Shown piece by piece: positions 32,991 through 40,653 of a stretch of 64,000 nucleotides of DNA. Source of the stretch: Sinosporangium album (lineage in GTDB: Bacteria; Actinomycetota; Actinomycetes; Streptosporangiales; Streptosporangiaceae). The position numbers and the translations under genes are program-made. The stretch spans positions 12,091 through 76,090 of the forward strand of contig NZ_FNCN01000002.1 in the NCBI RefSeq assembly GCF_900100605.1. The letters run 5' to 3'. Every line of letters starts with the position of its first letter. Position 1 is the stretch's first letter. Below the pieces are notes generated by a model. The model was not told the origin of the DNA. It made no database searches and worked only from the letters and a program-made list of their open reading frames with translations.

Positions 32991-34421
32991 ATGTCGAAAC
33001 TCGGTTATCCATTTACTCTGGGGGTCGCATCGGGCGATCCGCTGCCCGGCGGAGTGGTCCTGTGGACCCGGCTCGCACCCGAACCCCTGCACCCGGATCC
33101 CGAGAGACCCGGCGGCATGCCCGAACCGCCGGTGGAGGTGGCGTGGCAGGTGGCGGAGGACGAGGCGTTCACCAAGATCGTGCGCCAGGGGACCGCCTGG
33201 GCGACCGCGGATCTCGCGCACAGCGTGCACGTTCAGGTGGACGGGCTGCGCAACGCGACCGACTACCACTACCGCTTCTCGGTGGCCGGCCCGTTCGCCG
33301 ACAAGGGCGCGCCCGTGGTCAGCGCGGCCGGGCGCACCCGCACCGCCACCGGGTCCTACGCCACCGATCCGGTGACGTTCGGCCTGGTGTCCTGCCAGCG
33401 TTACGAACACGGCTACTACACCGCGCTGCGGCACCTCGCCGCCGAACGCCCCGACGTGGTGTTCCAGGTGGGGGACTACATCTATGAGTACGGCAAGCCC
33501 AAGGCGCCGAAGCCCGGCCGCTACGTCCGCCCCCTGGCGGGCGGCGAGGCCGAGTGCAGATCCCTGCACGCCTACCGCAACAGATACGCCCTCTACCGCA
33601 CCGATCCCGACCTGCAGGCCGCGCACGCGGCTGCGCCGTGGGTGACGACATGGGACGACCACGAGGTGCGCGACAACTACCGAGGCGTGCTGCCGGGCGA
33701 CGGCTCGGACCCGGCCGCGTTCTTGCACCGCCGTACCGACGCCTACCAGGCGTACTACGAACACATGCCGCTGCGGGAGGCGCCCGGCGTGAAGGGGCTG
33801 CAGCTCTATCGGCTGCGGCCGTACGGCGAGGTCGCCGACTTCCTGGTGCTCGACGTCCGGCAGTACCGCGACGACAGGACCATGCTGGGGGCCGAGCAGG
33901 AGGACTGGCTGCTGTCGCGGCTGCGCGCTACCACGGCCCGCTGGTCGGTCCTGGTGCAGCCGCTGTTCTTCTCCCCGCGCGTGATCCCCGGGCGTGACCC
34001 GAAGGTGCGCTCCGACGCCTGGGACGGCTATCCCGACCTTCGGGAGCGCGTCCTTGCGACCCGTCCGCGCGGGCTCGTGGTGCTGAGCGGTGACGTGCAC
34101 GACCACTGGGCGGCCGAGATCAAAGCCGACCCGGCCGACCCGGCGTCGCCGTCCGCGGGGGTGGAGTTCGTCGGCACGTCGGTCACCAGCAAGCCCCCCG
34201 CGACCGATGCGGCCGCGGTCCTCGCCGCCAACCCGCACCTGAAGTTCCACGACGGGCGCCGCGGCTATGTGATCGGTACGGCGAGCCGGGACGGTTTCCA
34301 GGTGTCTCACCGGGTGGTGGAGTCGACCGAGGTGAGGGAGTCCCCGGTGAGCACGGCGGCGACGTTCGCGGTCGAGGGTACGGCGCTGCGCCGCCAGGAC
34401 GTGTCCGCCCCGCAAGTGTGA
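32991..34421 (+). CDS. PhoD-like alkaline phosphatase / phosphodiesterase
   Basis: A 476-aa protein with the PhoD domain order: an N-terminal beta-sandwich (FTLGVASGDPLPGGVVLWTRL), then the metallophosphoesterase with FGLVSCQRYEHGYY, VFQVGDYIYEYG, TWDDHEVRDNY and LSGDVHDHW, which supply the Fe/Ca ligands. AAGGA precedes the ATG by 8 bases. Classical PhoD is exported by Tat; here the protein starts within a few residues of the mature domain and no upstream start codon gives a twin-arginine signal, so it appears cytoplasmic or has lost its signal. Confidence 0.87.
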   Translation: MSKLGYPFTLGVASGDPLPGGVVLWTRLAPEPLHPDPERPGGMPEPPVEVAWQVAEDEAFTKIVRQGTAWATADLAHSVHVQVDGLRNATDYHYRFSVAGPFADKGAPVVSAAGRTRTATGSYATDPVTFGLVSCQRYEHGYYTALRHLAAERPDVVFQVGDYIYEYGKPKAPKPGRYVRPLAGGEAECRSLHAYRNRYALYRTDPDLQAAHAAAPWVTTWDDHEVRDNYRGVLPGDGSDPAAFLHRRTDAYQAYYEHMPLREAPGVKGLQLYRLRPYGEVADFLVLDVRQYRDDRTMLGAEQEDWLLSRLRATTARWSVLVQPLFFSPRVIPGRDPKVRSDAWDGYPDLRERVLATRPRGLVVLSGDVHDHWAAEIKADPADPASPSAGVEFVGTSVTSKPPATDAAAVLAANPHLKFHDGRRGYVIGTASRDGFQVSHRVVESTEVRESPVSTAATFAVEGTALRRQDVSAPQV

Positions 34422-34513
34422 GGGAGATCGAACGGAGTCCGACCGGAGGCCGGCCGTGGAGCGTTCGACGAGGCTTGTGCTCGAACACGGGGAGGTATCC
34501 ATTGTGAAATCAG

Positions 34514-34526
34514 GAGGTCAGACCTC
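34514..34526. promoter_or_regulatory. 13-bp palindrome in the nagZ control region
   Basis: GAGGTC-A-GACCTC is a perfect 6-1-6 inverted repeat just upstream of the GGAAA-G-TTTCC operator. It could be a second operator or part of an extended one. Confidence 0.4.
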
Positions 34527-34532
34527 TAGCAG

Positions 34533-34549
34533 ATAGGAAAGTTTCCTAT
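34533..34549. promoter_or_regulatory. GGAAAGTTTCC-type operator of nagZ
   Basis: ATAGGAAA-G-TTTCCTAT is a perfect 17-bp inverted repeat directly abutting the TAGATT -10 box (34550-34555). I recall similar GGAAAGTTTCC motifs before amino-sugar and secreted-hydrolase genes in actinomycetes and infer a ROK-type or similar sugar repressor; not verified. Confidence 0.65.
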
Positions 34550-34562
34550 TAGATTGTCCCTC

Positions 34563-34586
34563 ATGCCTAAGAGCGGTGACGCATGA
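34563..34586 (+). CDS. Possible leaderless leader peptide MPKSGDA
   Basis: The -10 TAGATT ends 7 bases before an ATG at 34563, the leaderless distance. That ATG opens a seven-codon frame whose TGA overlaps the nagZ ATG (ATGA). Ribosomes loading on the 5' end could therefore reach nagZ by termination-reinitiation, since nagZ itself has only a weak ribosome site. Purely a sequence-based proposal. Confidence 0.4.
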   Translation: MPKSGDA

Positions 34587-36088
34587 CACGGCCCGAAGGC
34601 GGTCTTCACCGCCTGGCCGACACGGTTCTACTTCCAGGTTTCGAAGGCCGGACGCCCCCCGACTGGCTACGTCGCCGACTCGCAGACGGACTCGCTGGAG
34701 TGGTGCTGTTCTCACGCAACATCGGCACGCCCGCCCAGGTCGCCGACCTTACGGCGGCGTTGCGTGCGGAAAGGCCCGACCTGCTTGTCGGCATCGACGA
34801 GGAGTCGGGCGAGGTGACCCGCCTCGAAGCCGCGCAGGGGAGCAGCAGGCCCGGCAACTTCGCCCTCGGTGTCGTCGACGACACCGGTCTCACCGAGGAG
34901 ATCGCGAAAGATCTCGGCCACGACCTCGCCGAGATCGGGGTCAACTTCGATTTCGCCCCCTCGGCGGATGTCAACTCCAACCCCGACAATCCGGTGATCG
35001 GGCTGCGTTCCTTCGGCGCGGACCCGCACCTGGTGGCCCGCCACACCCGGGCCTTCATCCGCGGCCTCCAGTCGGCCGGAGTGGCCGCCTGCGCCAAGCA
35101 CTTCCCCGGCCACGGAGACACCTCGGTGGACTCCCACCACGCCGTCCCGCTGGTCTCCGCCGCGGTCGAGGAACTGCGCGACATCGCGCTCCTGCCGTTC
35201 CGGGAGGCCATCGCCGAAGGGGTGCGGTCGATCATGACCGGGCACCTGCTCGTGCCCGCCTACGACGGCGACAAGCCGGCCACCCTCAGTCCTCACGTGC
35301 TGACGGCGCTGCTCCGCGAGGAGCTCGGCTACGACGGCCTGATCATCACCGACGCCATCGAGATGCAGGCCGTCGCCGGCGAGTACGGCCTGGGCCGGGC
35401 CTCGGCCCTGGCCATCGCCGCCGGCGCCGACGCGATCTGCGTCGGTGGAGAGCACGCCGACGAGCAGAGCGCCACGGACATCCGCGACGCCATCGTCGCC
35501 GCGGTGCGCGAGGGCGTGCTCACCGAGGGCCGCCTGGCCGAGGCCGCGCGCCGGGTGAACGAGCTGGCGGCCTGGACCTCCGCGCAGTCCGGTGCGCGCA
35601 GGGGCGAGCGCGGTTCGGTCGGTCTGACCGCCGCCCGCCGGGCCCTGCACATCACGCGGCGCTCGGGGGAGCACGTGCTGCCCTTGAGCGCGCCGCCGCA
35701 GGTGGTCGAGCTGGCTCCGCTCATGAACCTCGCCATCGACAAGCACACCCCGTGGGGTGTCGGTGAGCCCCTCAGCAAGCTGCTGCCGGGCACCACCGTC
35801 ACGCGGTTCGCCGCCTCAGAGGCCACCGGGGCCGCCATCGAGAACGTGCTCGCCGTCTCCGGCGACCGGCCTCTGGTCCTCGCCGTGCGCGACGTCCACC
35901 GGCACGCCTGGCAGACGGACGCGCTCAACCACCTGCTCAGTGCCCGGCCCGACGCCGTCGTGGTCGAGATGGGGCTGCCCGGCCGCTCCGACCTCGGCGC
36001 GGTGCACATCGCCACCCACGGCGCGGCCCGCGTATGTGGCCAGGCCGCGGCCGAGGTCATCGCGGGGGTGGGCGAAGGCCCCGCCTGA
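34583..36088 (+). CDS. nagZ: GH3 beta-N-acetylhexosaminidase (NagZ type)
   Basis: A 501-aa glycoside hydrolase family 3 enzyme releasing GlcNAc from chitooligosaccharides or peptidoglycan fragments. Key elements: GVVLFSRNIG, LLVGIDEESGEVTRL, and KHFPGHGDTSVDSHHAVP, the NagZ-specific Asp-His loop that supplies the acid/base, then LIITDAIEMQAV with the nucleophile Asp. A C-terminal domain of about 150 residues follows the TIM barrel, as in longer actinobacterial members. No signal peptide, so cytoplasmic. The operator, the possible leader peptide and a strong terminator delimit a single-gene unit. It supplies substrate for the GlcNAc kinase at 30969. Confidence 0.88.
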   Translation: MTRPEGGLHRLADTVLLPGFEGRTPPDWLRRRLADGLAGVVLFSRNIGTPAQVADLTAALRAERPDLLVGIDEESGEVTRLEAAQGSSRPGNFALGVVDDTGLTEEIAKDLGHDLAEIGVNFDFAPSADVNSNPDNPVIGLRSFGADPHLVARHTRAFIRGLQSAGVAACAKHFPGHGDTSVDSHHAVPLVSAAVEELRDIALLPFREAIAEGVRSIMTGHLLVPAYDGDKPATLSPHVLTALLREELGYDGLIITDAIEMQAVAGEYGLGRASALAIAAGADAICVGGEHADEQSATDIRDAIVAAVREGVLTEGRLAEAARRVNELAAWTSAQSGARRGERGSVGLTAARRALHITRRSGEHVLPLSAPPQVVELAPLMNLAIDKHTPWGVGEPLSKLLPGTTVTRFAASEATGAAIENVLAVSGDRPLVLAVRDVHRHAWQTDALNHLLSARPDAVVVEMGLPGRSDLGAVHIATHGAARVCGQAAAEVIAGVGEGPA

Positions 36089-36102
36089 GCGGCACAGATC
36101 GT

Positions 36103-36150
36103 GTACGGCGCACGTCCGGAGGGGTCACGGGCGTGCGCCGTACCGTTTTT
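36103..36150 (+). terminator. Intrinsic terminator of nagZ
   Basis: A 12-bp stem (GTACGGCGCACG at 36103-36114 with its complement at 36132-36143), a 17-nt loop and a five-T run. Confidence 0.88.
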
Positions 36151-36193
36151 CTAGCGGTGTCCGACTATCGCCGACAGGTGATGATTTAGCAGG

Positions 36194-36219
36194 TCAGAGC
36201 GTACGGAATAAAGCTCTGA
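36194..36219. repeat. Inverted repeat upstream of the small secreted protein
   Basis: TCAGAGC (36194-36200) and GCTCTGA (36213-36219) flank 12 AT-rich bases, in the promoter region of the gene at 36381. Operator or hairpin not distinguishable. Confidence 0.4.
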
Positions 36220-36268
36220 TTACATAGGGCTACCCATCACTAACAGAGGGTTATATGCTCGCATGCGT

Positions 36269-36288
36269 CTTGACCCCGACGGGTCAAG
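36269..36288 (+). promoter_or_regulatory. Leader hairpin of the small secreted protein gene
   Basis: CTTGACCC-CGAC-GGGTCAAG is a perfect 8-bp stem with a 4-nt loop, 93 bp before the start, probably inside a 5' leader of about 100 nt following a TTATATG promoter-like stretch. Confidence 0.5.
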
Positions 36289-36380
36289 CGGAGTCGGGGG
36301 AGTGTCATGGATCTTCTGGGCCCGGTCATGCGCCCTCCCGCTTCTCGCAAGAGCGACCCCCACTGGTGAAGGAGCCTGAA

Positions 36381-36635
36381 GTGATCAAGAAGCTGTGCGT
36401 GACCGGTGCCGTCCTGGCAGCCGCGACCGGCGCCGCTCTCGTCTCGACCCCCGCGCACGCGGACTCCTGGGGCAACTGGACCCGCAACAGCGGTTCGTCT
36501 CAGTCCGGCAACCAGTTCGGCAACGTCAGCGCGGCCAACGTCGGTGCCGGCAAGGGCACTCAGGTCAACAACATCAACGGCGTCACGGGCGTTGCGAATA
36601 ACGGCGCGGTCACCGTCATCTACCGCTGGAGCTAA
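36381..36635 (+). CDS. Small secreted Asn/Gly-rich protein
   Basis: An 84-aa exported protein. GTG at 36381 has AAGGAG 8 bases upstream. The signal peptide KKLCVTGAVLAAATGAAL... ends at about residue 27 (AHA). The mature 57 residues start DSWGNWTRNSGSSQSGN and are rich in Asn, Gly, Ser and Val with alternating patterns (NNINGVTGVANNG), no cysteine, suggesting a beta-rich surface or matrix protein. It is not a chaplin by motif. A hairpin leader and a strong terminator suggest high, tightly bounded expression. Confidence 0.72.
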   Translation: MIKKLCVTGAVLAAATGAALVSTPAHADSWGNWTRNSGSSQSGNQFGNVSAANVGAGKGTQVNNINGVTGVANNGAVTVIYRWS

Positions 36636-36645
36636 TGCTCACACC

Positions 36646-36686
36646 CCACACGCGCGCCAGGTCCTTCCGGACCTGGCGCGCTGTGG
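36646..36686 (+). terminator. Hairpin terminator (no T-tract)
   Basis: A 13-bp GC stem (36652-36664 with 36669-36681) around a TTCC loop, extended by five further pairs past a bulge, 17 bp after the small secreted gene. This I-shaped form is common in actinomycetes. Confidence 0.75.
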
Positions 36687-36763
36687 TGTGCATGGGGGTC
36701 TGATCGCCCCGATGACAGGTGCATACCATGTGGTTGATCCTGAAATTGGGTAAGGAGCGGTTT

Positions 36764-37588
36764 GTGGGCATTTCTGTGGCCTATGCGACCTGGGCAGGCC
36801 CCCAGGAACACGACGACGAGCGCGAGATCGTGCTCGCGGCGTGGCGGCAGGTCGGCATCGCCGGGCGAGCGGTGCGGTGGGACGACCCGGATGCGGACTG
36901 GGCGGCCTTCGACGCCGTCGTCATCCGCTCGACCTGGGACTACGTGCTCCGCCGGGACGAGTTCACCGCCTGGGCCCACCAGGTGGCCGCCGCCACCAGG
37001 CTGTTCAACCCGGCCGAGGTGATTGAGCGCAATACGGATAAAAGCTACCTTCGGGATGTCCCCATCCCCATCGTGCCGACGCATTGGGGCGACGGTGACC
37101 TGCCCGAGTGGGCGGAATACGTGGTCAAGCCCTCGATCTCGGCGGGAGCCCGCGACACCATCCGTACCGCGGACCGAGAGCGGGCCCTGGCCCACGCGGC
37201 CTCGCTGCGCGCGGCGGGCCGAGTGCCGATGATCCAGCCCTATCTCGACATGGTGGAAACCGAGGGGGAGACGTCGCTCCTCTACTTCGGTGGCCGGTTC
37301 AGCCATGCCGTGCGCCGCAACCCGATGCTGGCGGGCCGCGCCACCGCGGCCGATGCCGACAACGTCCGCGCCACGGTGCGCGAGCCCGACGCCGACCAGC
37401 GCGACATGGCCGAGACCCTGCTCGCGTCCCTGCCGGAGGGAGTGCTCTACGCCCGGGTCGACCTGGTGCGCCTGGCCGACGGCACTCCGGCGCTCATCGA
37501 GCTCGAACTGACCGAGCCCTACCTTTATCTCAGCTTCGCCCCGGACAGCCCCGCGGCCCTGGCCAACGCCCTCCGCGAGCGGCTCTGA
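36764..37588 (+). CDS. ATP-grasp ligase
   Basis: A 274-aa ATP-grasp protein of the glutathione-synthetase-like/DcsG-like group. Visible: VVIRSTWDY near the end of the pre-ATP-grasp domain, FNPAEVIERNTDKSYLRDV, the ATP-binding Lys in YVVKPSISAGARDT, MIQPYLDMVETEGETSLLYF, and the metal-binding end LVRLADGTPALIELELTEPYLYL. GTG at 36764 has AAGGAG 7 bases upstream; an upstream ATG at 36728 lacks one. It should join a carboxylate to an amine or thiol with ATP; DcsG makes D-cycloserine, but no biosynthetic partners are nearby, so the product is unknown. Confidence 0.8.
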   Translation: MGISVAYATWAGPQEHDDEREIVLAAWRQVGIAGRAVRWDDPDADWAAFDAVVIRSTWDYVLRRDEFTAWAHQVAAATRLFNPAEVIERNTDKSYLRDVPIPIVPTHWGDGDLPEWAEYVVKPSISAGARDTIRTADRERALAHAASLRAAGRVPMIQPYLDMVETEGETSLLYFGGRFSHAVRRNPMLAGRATAADADNVRATVREPDADQRDMAETLLASLPEGVLYARVDLVRLADGTPALIELELTEPYLYLSFAPDSPAALANALRERL

Positions 37589-37614
37589 CCACCGCGTCGC
37601 CGCCGCCCGGGAAC

Positions 37615-37642
37615 GGTCCCCGGCCGTGGCCGGCCGGGGACC
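37615..37642 (+). terminator. Hairpin terminator after the ATP-grasp gene
   Basis: A perfect 11-bp stem (37615-37625 with 37632-37642) and 6-nt loop, 27 bp after the stop. Confidence 0.7.
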
Positions 37643-37769
37643 CCGCCTCCCGGGGCGCGCCGCTACTGCGGCAGCACCGACCCCACGGGCTCGTTCACCA
37701 TGGCGGCCGTGCCCGCCAAACCCGCGGTGGGGCCGCGGTTCGGGAGTCCGGAGTATCGGGTCGGCGGGG

Positions 37770-39077
37770 TCAGCCGGGCAGTCTGCCGTTCCTGAACAGG
37801 TCTACGAACAGTTGGTGGTCTTCCCTGGCCTGGGCGCCGTACGCGTGCGCGAAGTCCACCAGCATGCCGGTGAAGCCCGCCGTCTCGCCGCCCACGACCG
37901 CCACGATGGCCTTCTCGGTGGAGAAGTCCACCAGGTCGTGGCTGGACTCGTCGTCGGCGACCGCGTGCATGCGGGCGACCGCCCGGCCGAGGTCGCGCAG
38001 GACGGAGGAGATCTCCTCGGGTTCGTTGACGTCATCCCAGTCGAGATCGGCGGAGTAGGGGGAGACCTCGGCGACAACCTGCCCGATGCCGTTGAGGCAG
38101 GTGTATCCGAGCCACGGGTCGGCGTACGCCTGGAGGGCACGTTGCGATTCGGCCGTACGGTGGCCCTGGTGCCGGAAGTAGCGGTGCACCTTGTCGTCGT
38201 CGATGTAGCGCGCGACCGCGGGCACCTGGGCCTGCTTCATGTAGAGGATGACGTCGTTCTCCAGGGCCTGGGTGTGCCCTTCCAGCAGCATGTTGTAGGA
38301 GGGAAGGCCGGCCGAGCCGATGCCGACACCCTTGCGGAGAGCGACGTCCTTGATGGTGTGCTCGACGGCCCGGCCGCCCTCGGGGCGCGCGGGCAGGGTG
38401 GTGAGGTAGTCGTGGAACGCGGCGATGACGGCCTCGCGCTGGGCGGCGTCGACGGGTTCGCGCCCGTCCATGAGCGCGAAGCGGCGGTCGTAGTCGTCGA
38501 TGGTGGTCTCGACGTCCAGGAGCGCCACACGGGTGTGGAGCCGCGCGCGCTGGAGCACCTTGCGCAGGGCGCCTGTGGTGGTGTCCAGGGTGAGCGACCC
38601 GACGGCGCCGTCGCCGCCGAGGGCGATGCCGGTGAGCTCGCCGAGGTAGGCCCGGGACAACTCCGCCACGAGGTCGGTGATGACGCCGTCGGACAGGGCC
38701 TTGGCGTAGCCGATGAGGGCGACGCTCGCGGAGAGGCGCTTGAGGTCCCAGGTGTAGGGCCCGACGTAGGCCTCGTCGAAGTCGTTGACGTTGAACACCA
38801 GCACGCCGGAGGCGTTCATGTAGGTGCCGAAGTTCTCGGCGTGAAGGTCGCCGTGCATCCACACCCGGCGGGTCTGCGCGTCGAGGTAGGAATCGTCGGC
38901 GTAGTCCCCCGTCATGTCCGCGTAGAAGACGCAGGCGCTGCCCCGGTAGAAGGCGAAGGGGGAGGCGGCCATCTTACGAAATTTCCGGCGGAAGGCCGCC
39001 GGGTCCTGCTTGATCGCTTCACCGAACTCGGCCGCGAGCACTTCTAGAACGTGCGCCGCACGCCTCTCGTTTCCCAT
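37770..39077 (-). CDS. DUF2252 family protein
   Basis: A 435-aa DUF2252 protein. The phosphotransferase-like motif VWMHGDLHAENFGTY, then FNVNDFDEAYVGPYTWDLKRLSAS, resembles the catalytic loop and metal-binding Asp of aminoglycoside-phosphotransferase folds; a kinase-like activity is plausible but not proven for the family. The N-terminus has FRRKFRKMAASPFAFYRGSA, the family signature. ATG at 39077, weak ribosome site. It stands alone, divergent from the GntR gene. Confidence 0.82.
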   Translation of the reverse strand: MGNERRAAHVLEVLAAEFGEAIKQDPAAFRRKFRKMAASPFAFYRGSACVFYADMTGDYADDSYLDAQTRRVWMHGDLHAENFGTYMNASGVLVFNVNDFDEAYVGPYTWDLKRLSASVALIGYAKALSDGVITDLVAELSRAYLGELTGIALGGDGAVGSLTLDTTTGALRKVLQRARLHTRVALLDVETTIDDYDRRFALMDGREPVDAAQREAVIAAFHDYLTTLPARPEGGRAVEHTIKDVALRKGVGIGSAGLPSYNMLLEGHTQALENDVILYMKQAQVPAVARYIDDDKVHRYFRHQGHRTAESQRALQAYADPWLGYTCLNGIGQVVAEVSPYSADLDWDDVNEPEEISSVLRDLGRAVARMHAVADDESSHDLVDFSTEKAIVAVVGGETAGFTGMLVDFAHAYGAQAREDHQLFVDLFRNGRLPG

Positions 39078-39668
39078 GAACGGCACGGTAGGACACCGTC
39101 CGTCACCTGCGAACACCGGGAGAGGTGTGGCCGTGCTCTGGCGGGCGTGGGGGACCCGCCAGAGCACGGCCGACCCCGGCGAGGGACACAGGACCTCGGC
39201 GAGGGTTGAGGTCCTATGCCACCTGGTCGCACGGGGAGTCGGTGAGGGCGTCTCAGGAGAGGCGCCGGACAGACCGAGCCGTCGTGGTGTTGGGCTGAGT
39301 TGTTCCCGCCGGGTCGTTCACGGGTGACAACTCCATCACATTTCCGCTGGAAAAAAGCGGAATGATCCGTTCTTGCTCCCATCGGACATCTCGACAACCG
39401 GCCCAAGCCACTCCTGGTGCTCTGATAGGTGTGGGTGAGCCCCGCGCGATGCAACCCGTAACGCAGTAGACGCGTTGCCTCGCCGGGGTCGTGCCTGGGC
39501 GGGTGCGGAGGCTCCGTTCACGCCGACAGCACCGATCGTCACTCCTCGCCGACCTTTCGATGGATTTGTACCAACGTTTGGATAATGCGGGTCTGAGGGG
39601 TCGCGGTCAAGAGGTTGTTCCACGCTAGAAGCAGATCGTCTAAATTTGTTGGCACAAAAGGGGTGAAA
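39078..39668. other. Long intergenic region with stacked hairpins
   Basis: 591 bp between divergent DUF2252 and GntR genes. I see no convincing protein. Three strong inverted repeats follow each other: 39129-39171 (17-bp stem), 39190-39215 (8-bp stem) and 39342-39362 (7-bp stem). An AT-rich promoter region with a CCAACGTTTGG repeat follows near 39570-39655. A small RNA or a lost gene is possible. Confidence 0.5.
39129..39171. repeat. 17-bp-stem hairpin in a divergent intergenic region
   Basis: The arms 39129-39145 and 39155-39171 are perfectly complementary with a 9-nt loop. It lies 52 bp upstream of the DUF2252 start, so it is not a terminator of either neighbour. Confidence 0.7.
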
Positions 39669-40418
39669 GTGGCACGGTCGACGCTGTACCAGCAGGTGGC
39701 TTCGGAACTCCGGAGGGCCATCTACTCCGGTGATCTCGGTCCCGGAGATCAGCTACCGACCGAGGCCGACCTCATGCAGTCGCACGGTGTGAGTCGCAAC
39801 ACCGTCCGGTTGGCCTTGGGCGAGCTGGTCAACGAGGGTCTGGTGACGCGCACGCCGAGGCGTGGCACGGTCGTGCGCGACCGGCGACCCCTGTTGATGT
39901 ATCCCCAACGGGAGCTCGAACCCCAGACCGAGGGCGGGCCGCGTGAGGCGTTCGCCTACGCCGTGTCCCACGAGGGGCGTCTGCCGGGTCAGGTCATCGA
40001 GGTCTCCATCGTCGCGCCCCCCGAGGACGTCGCCATCCGACTGGAGCTGGCCGACGACGGGCTCGCCGTGGTGCGCAAGAGGCTGCGCTTCGTGGACGGC
40101 CAGCCGTACAACACCAACGACTCTTTCTTCCCCCTGTCCCTGGTGGCGGGGTCGGAGATCGCCCGGCCCGGAGACATCATGCGAGGGGCCAACCGGGTGT
40201 TGGACGAGCTCGGCCATCCGCAGGTCCGCATCGTCGACGACATCTCCGCACGCATGCCCACGCCGGCGGAGGCCCAGCGTTTGATGCTCGAACCCGGCAC
40301 GCCGGTGGTGGTCTACATCCGGGTCGGCTACGACCCCGACGACCTGCCGGTCCGTGTCGCGGTATCCGTCCTTCCGGCGGACAAGCACTTGATTAGGTAT
40401 GAGCTGACACGCCGGTGA
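39669..40418 (+). CDS. GntR/HutC-family transcriptional regulator
   Basis: A 249-aa regulator with an N-terminal winged helix (LYQQVASELRRAIYSGDLGPGDQLPTEADLMQSHGVSRNTVRLALGELVNEGLV) and a C-terminal UTRA ligand domain (FAYAVSHEGRLPGQVIE, RKRLRFVDGQPYNTNDSFFPLSL). GTG at 39669 follows AGGGG. The ligand is unknown: no metabolic neighbour is co-oriented, and the gene ends at its own terminator. The CCAACGTTTGG repeat upstream may be its operator. Confidence 0.87.
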   Translation: MARSTLYQQVASELRRAIYSGDLGPGDQLPTEADLMQSHGVSRNTVRLALGELVNEGLVTRTPRRGTVVRDRRPLLMYPQRELEPQTEGGPREAFAYAVSHEGRLPGQVIEVSIVAPPEDVAIRLELADDGLAVVRKRLRFVDGQPYNTNDSFFPLSLVAGSEIARPGDIMRGANRVLDELGHPQVRIVDDISARMPTPAEAQRLMLEPGTPVVVYIRVGYDPDDLPVRVAVSVLPADKHLIRYELTRR

Positions 40419-40465
40419 CGTCCCCGTGTGACGGGGGGTGGTCCGGGGGGACGCGGGACTGTTTG

Positions 40466-40503
40466 AGCGGCTGATCGCTACGTAGCGATCAGCCGCTTTT
40501 TTC
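40466..40503 (+). terminator. Strong intrinsic terminator
   Basis: A 32-bp perfect palindrome (40466-40497) is followed by a run of T. It ends the GntR transcript. Confidence 0.9.
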
Positions 40504-40653
40504 GCATGCGCCCATAAGCCCGTGCATTCGGTCCCAAATCATGATTTATCCGTACGAAAGCCGTGCGCTATCGCGTGGCTACGTTCCGTGTTCACTCCAT
40601 CACCCGTGAACGCTTCGCACCTCGAAGCGCCCCTCCACCTGAAAGGGCACATC

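Noticed and set aside
39336-39623. A 95-codon minus-strand frame upstream of the GntR gene
   Set aside because: It would cover the GntR promoter and hairpins, lacks a ribosome site and has no recognisable features.
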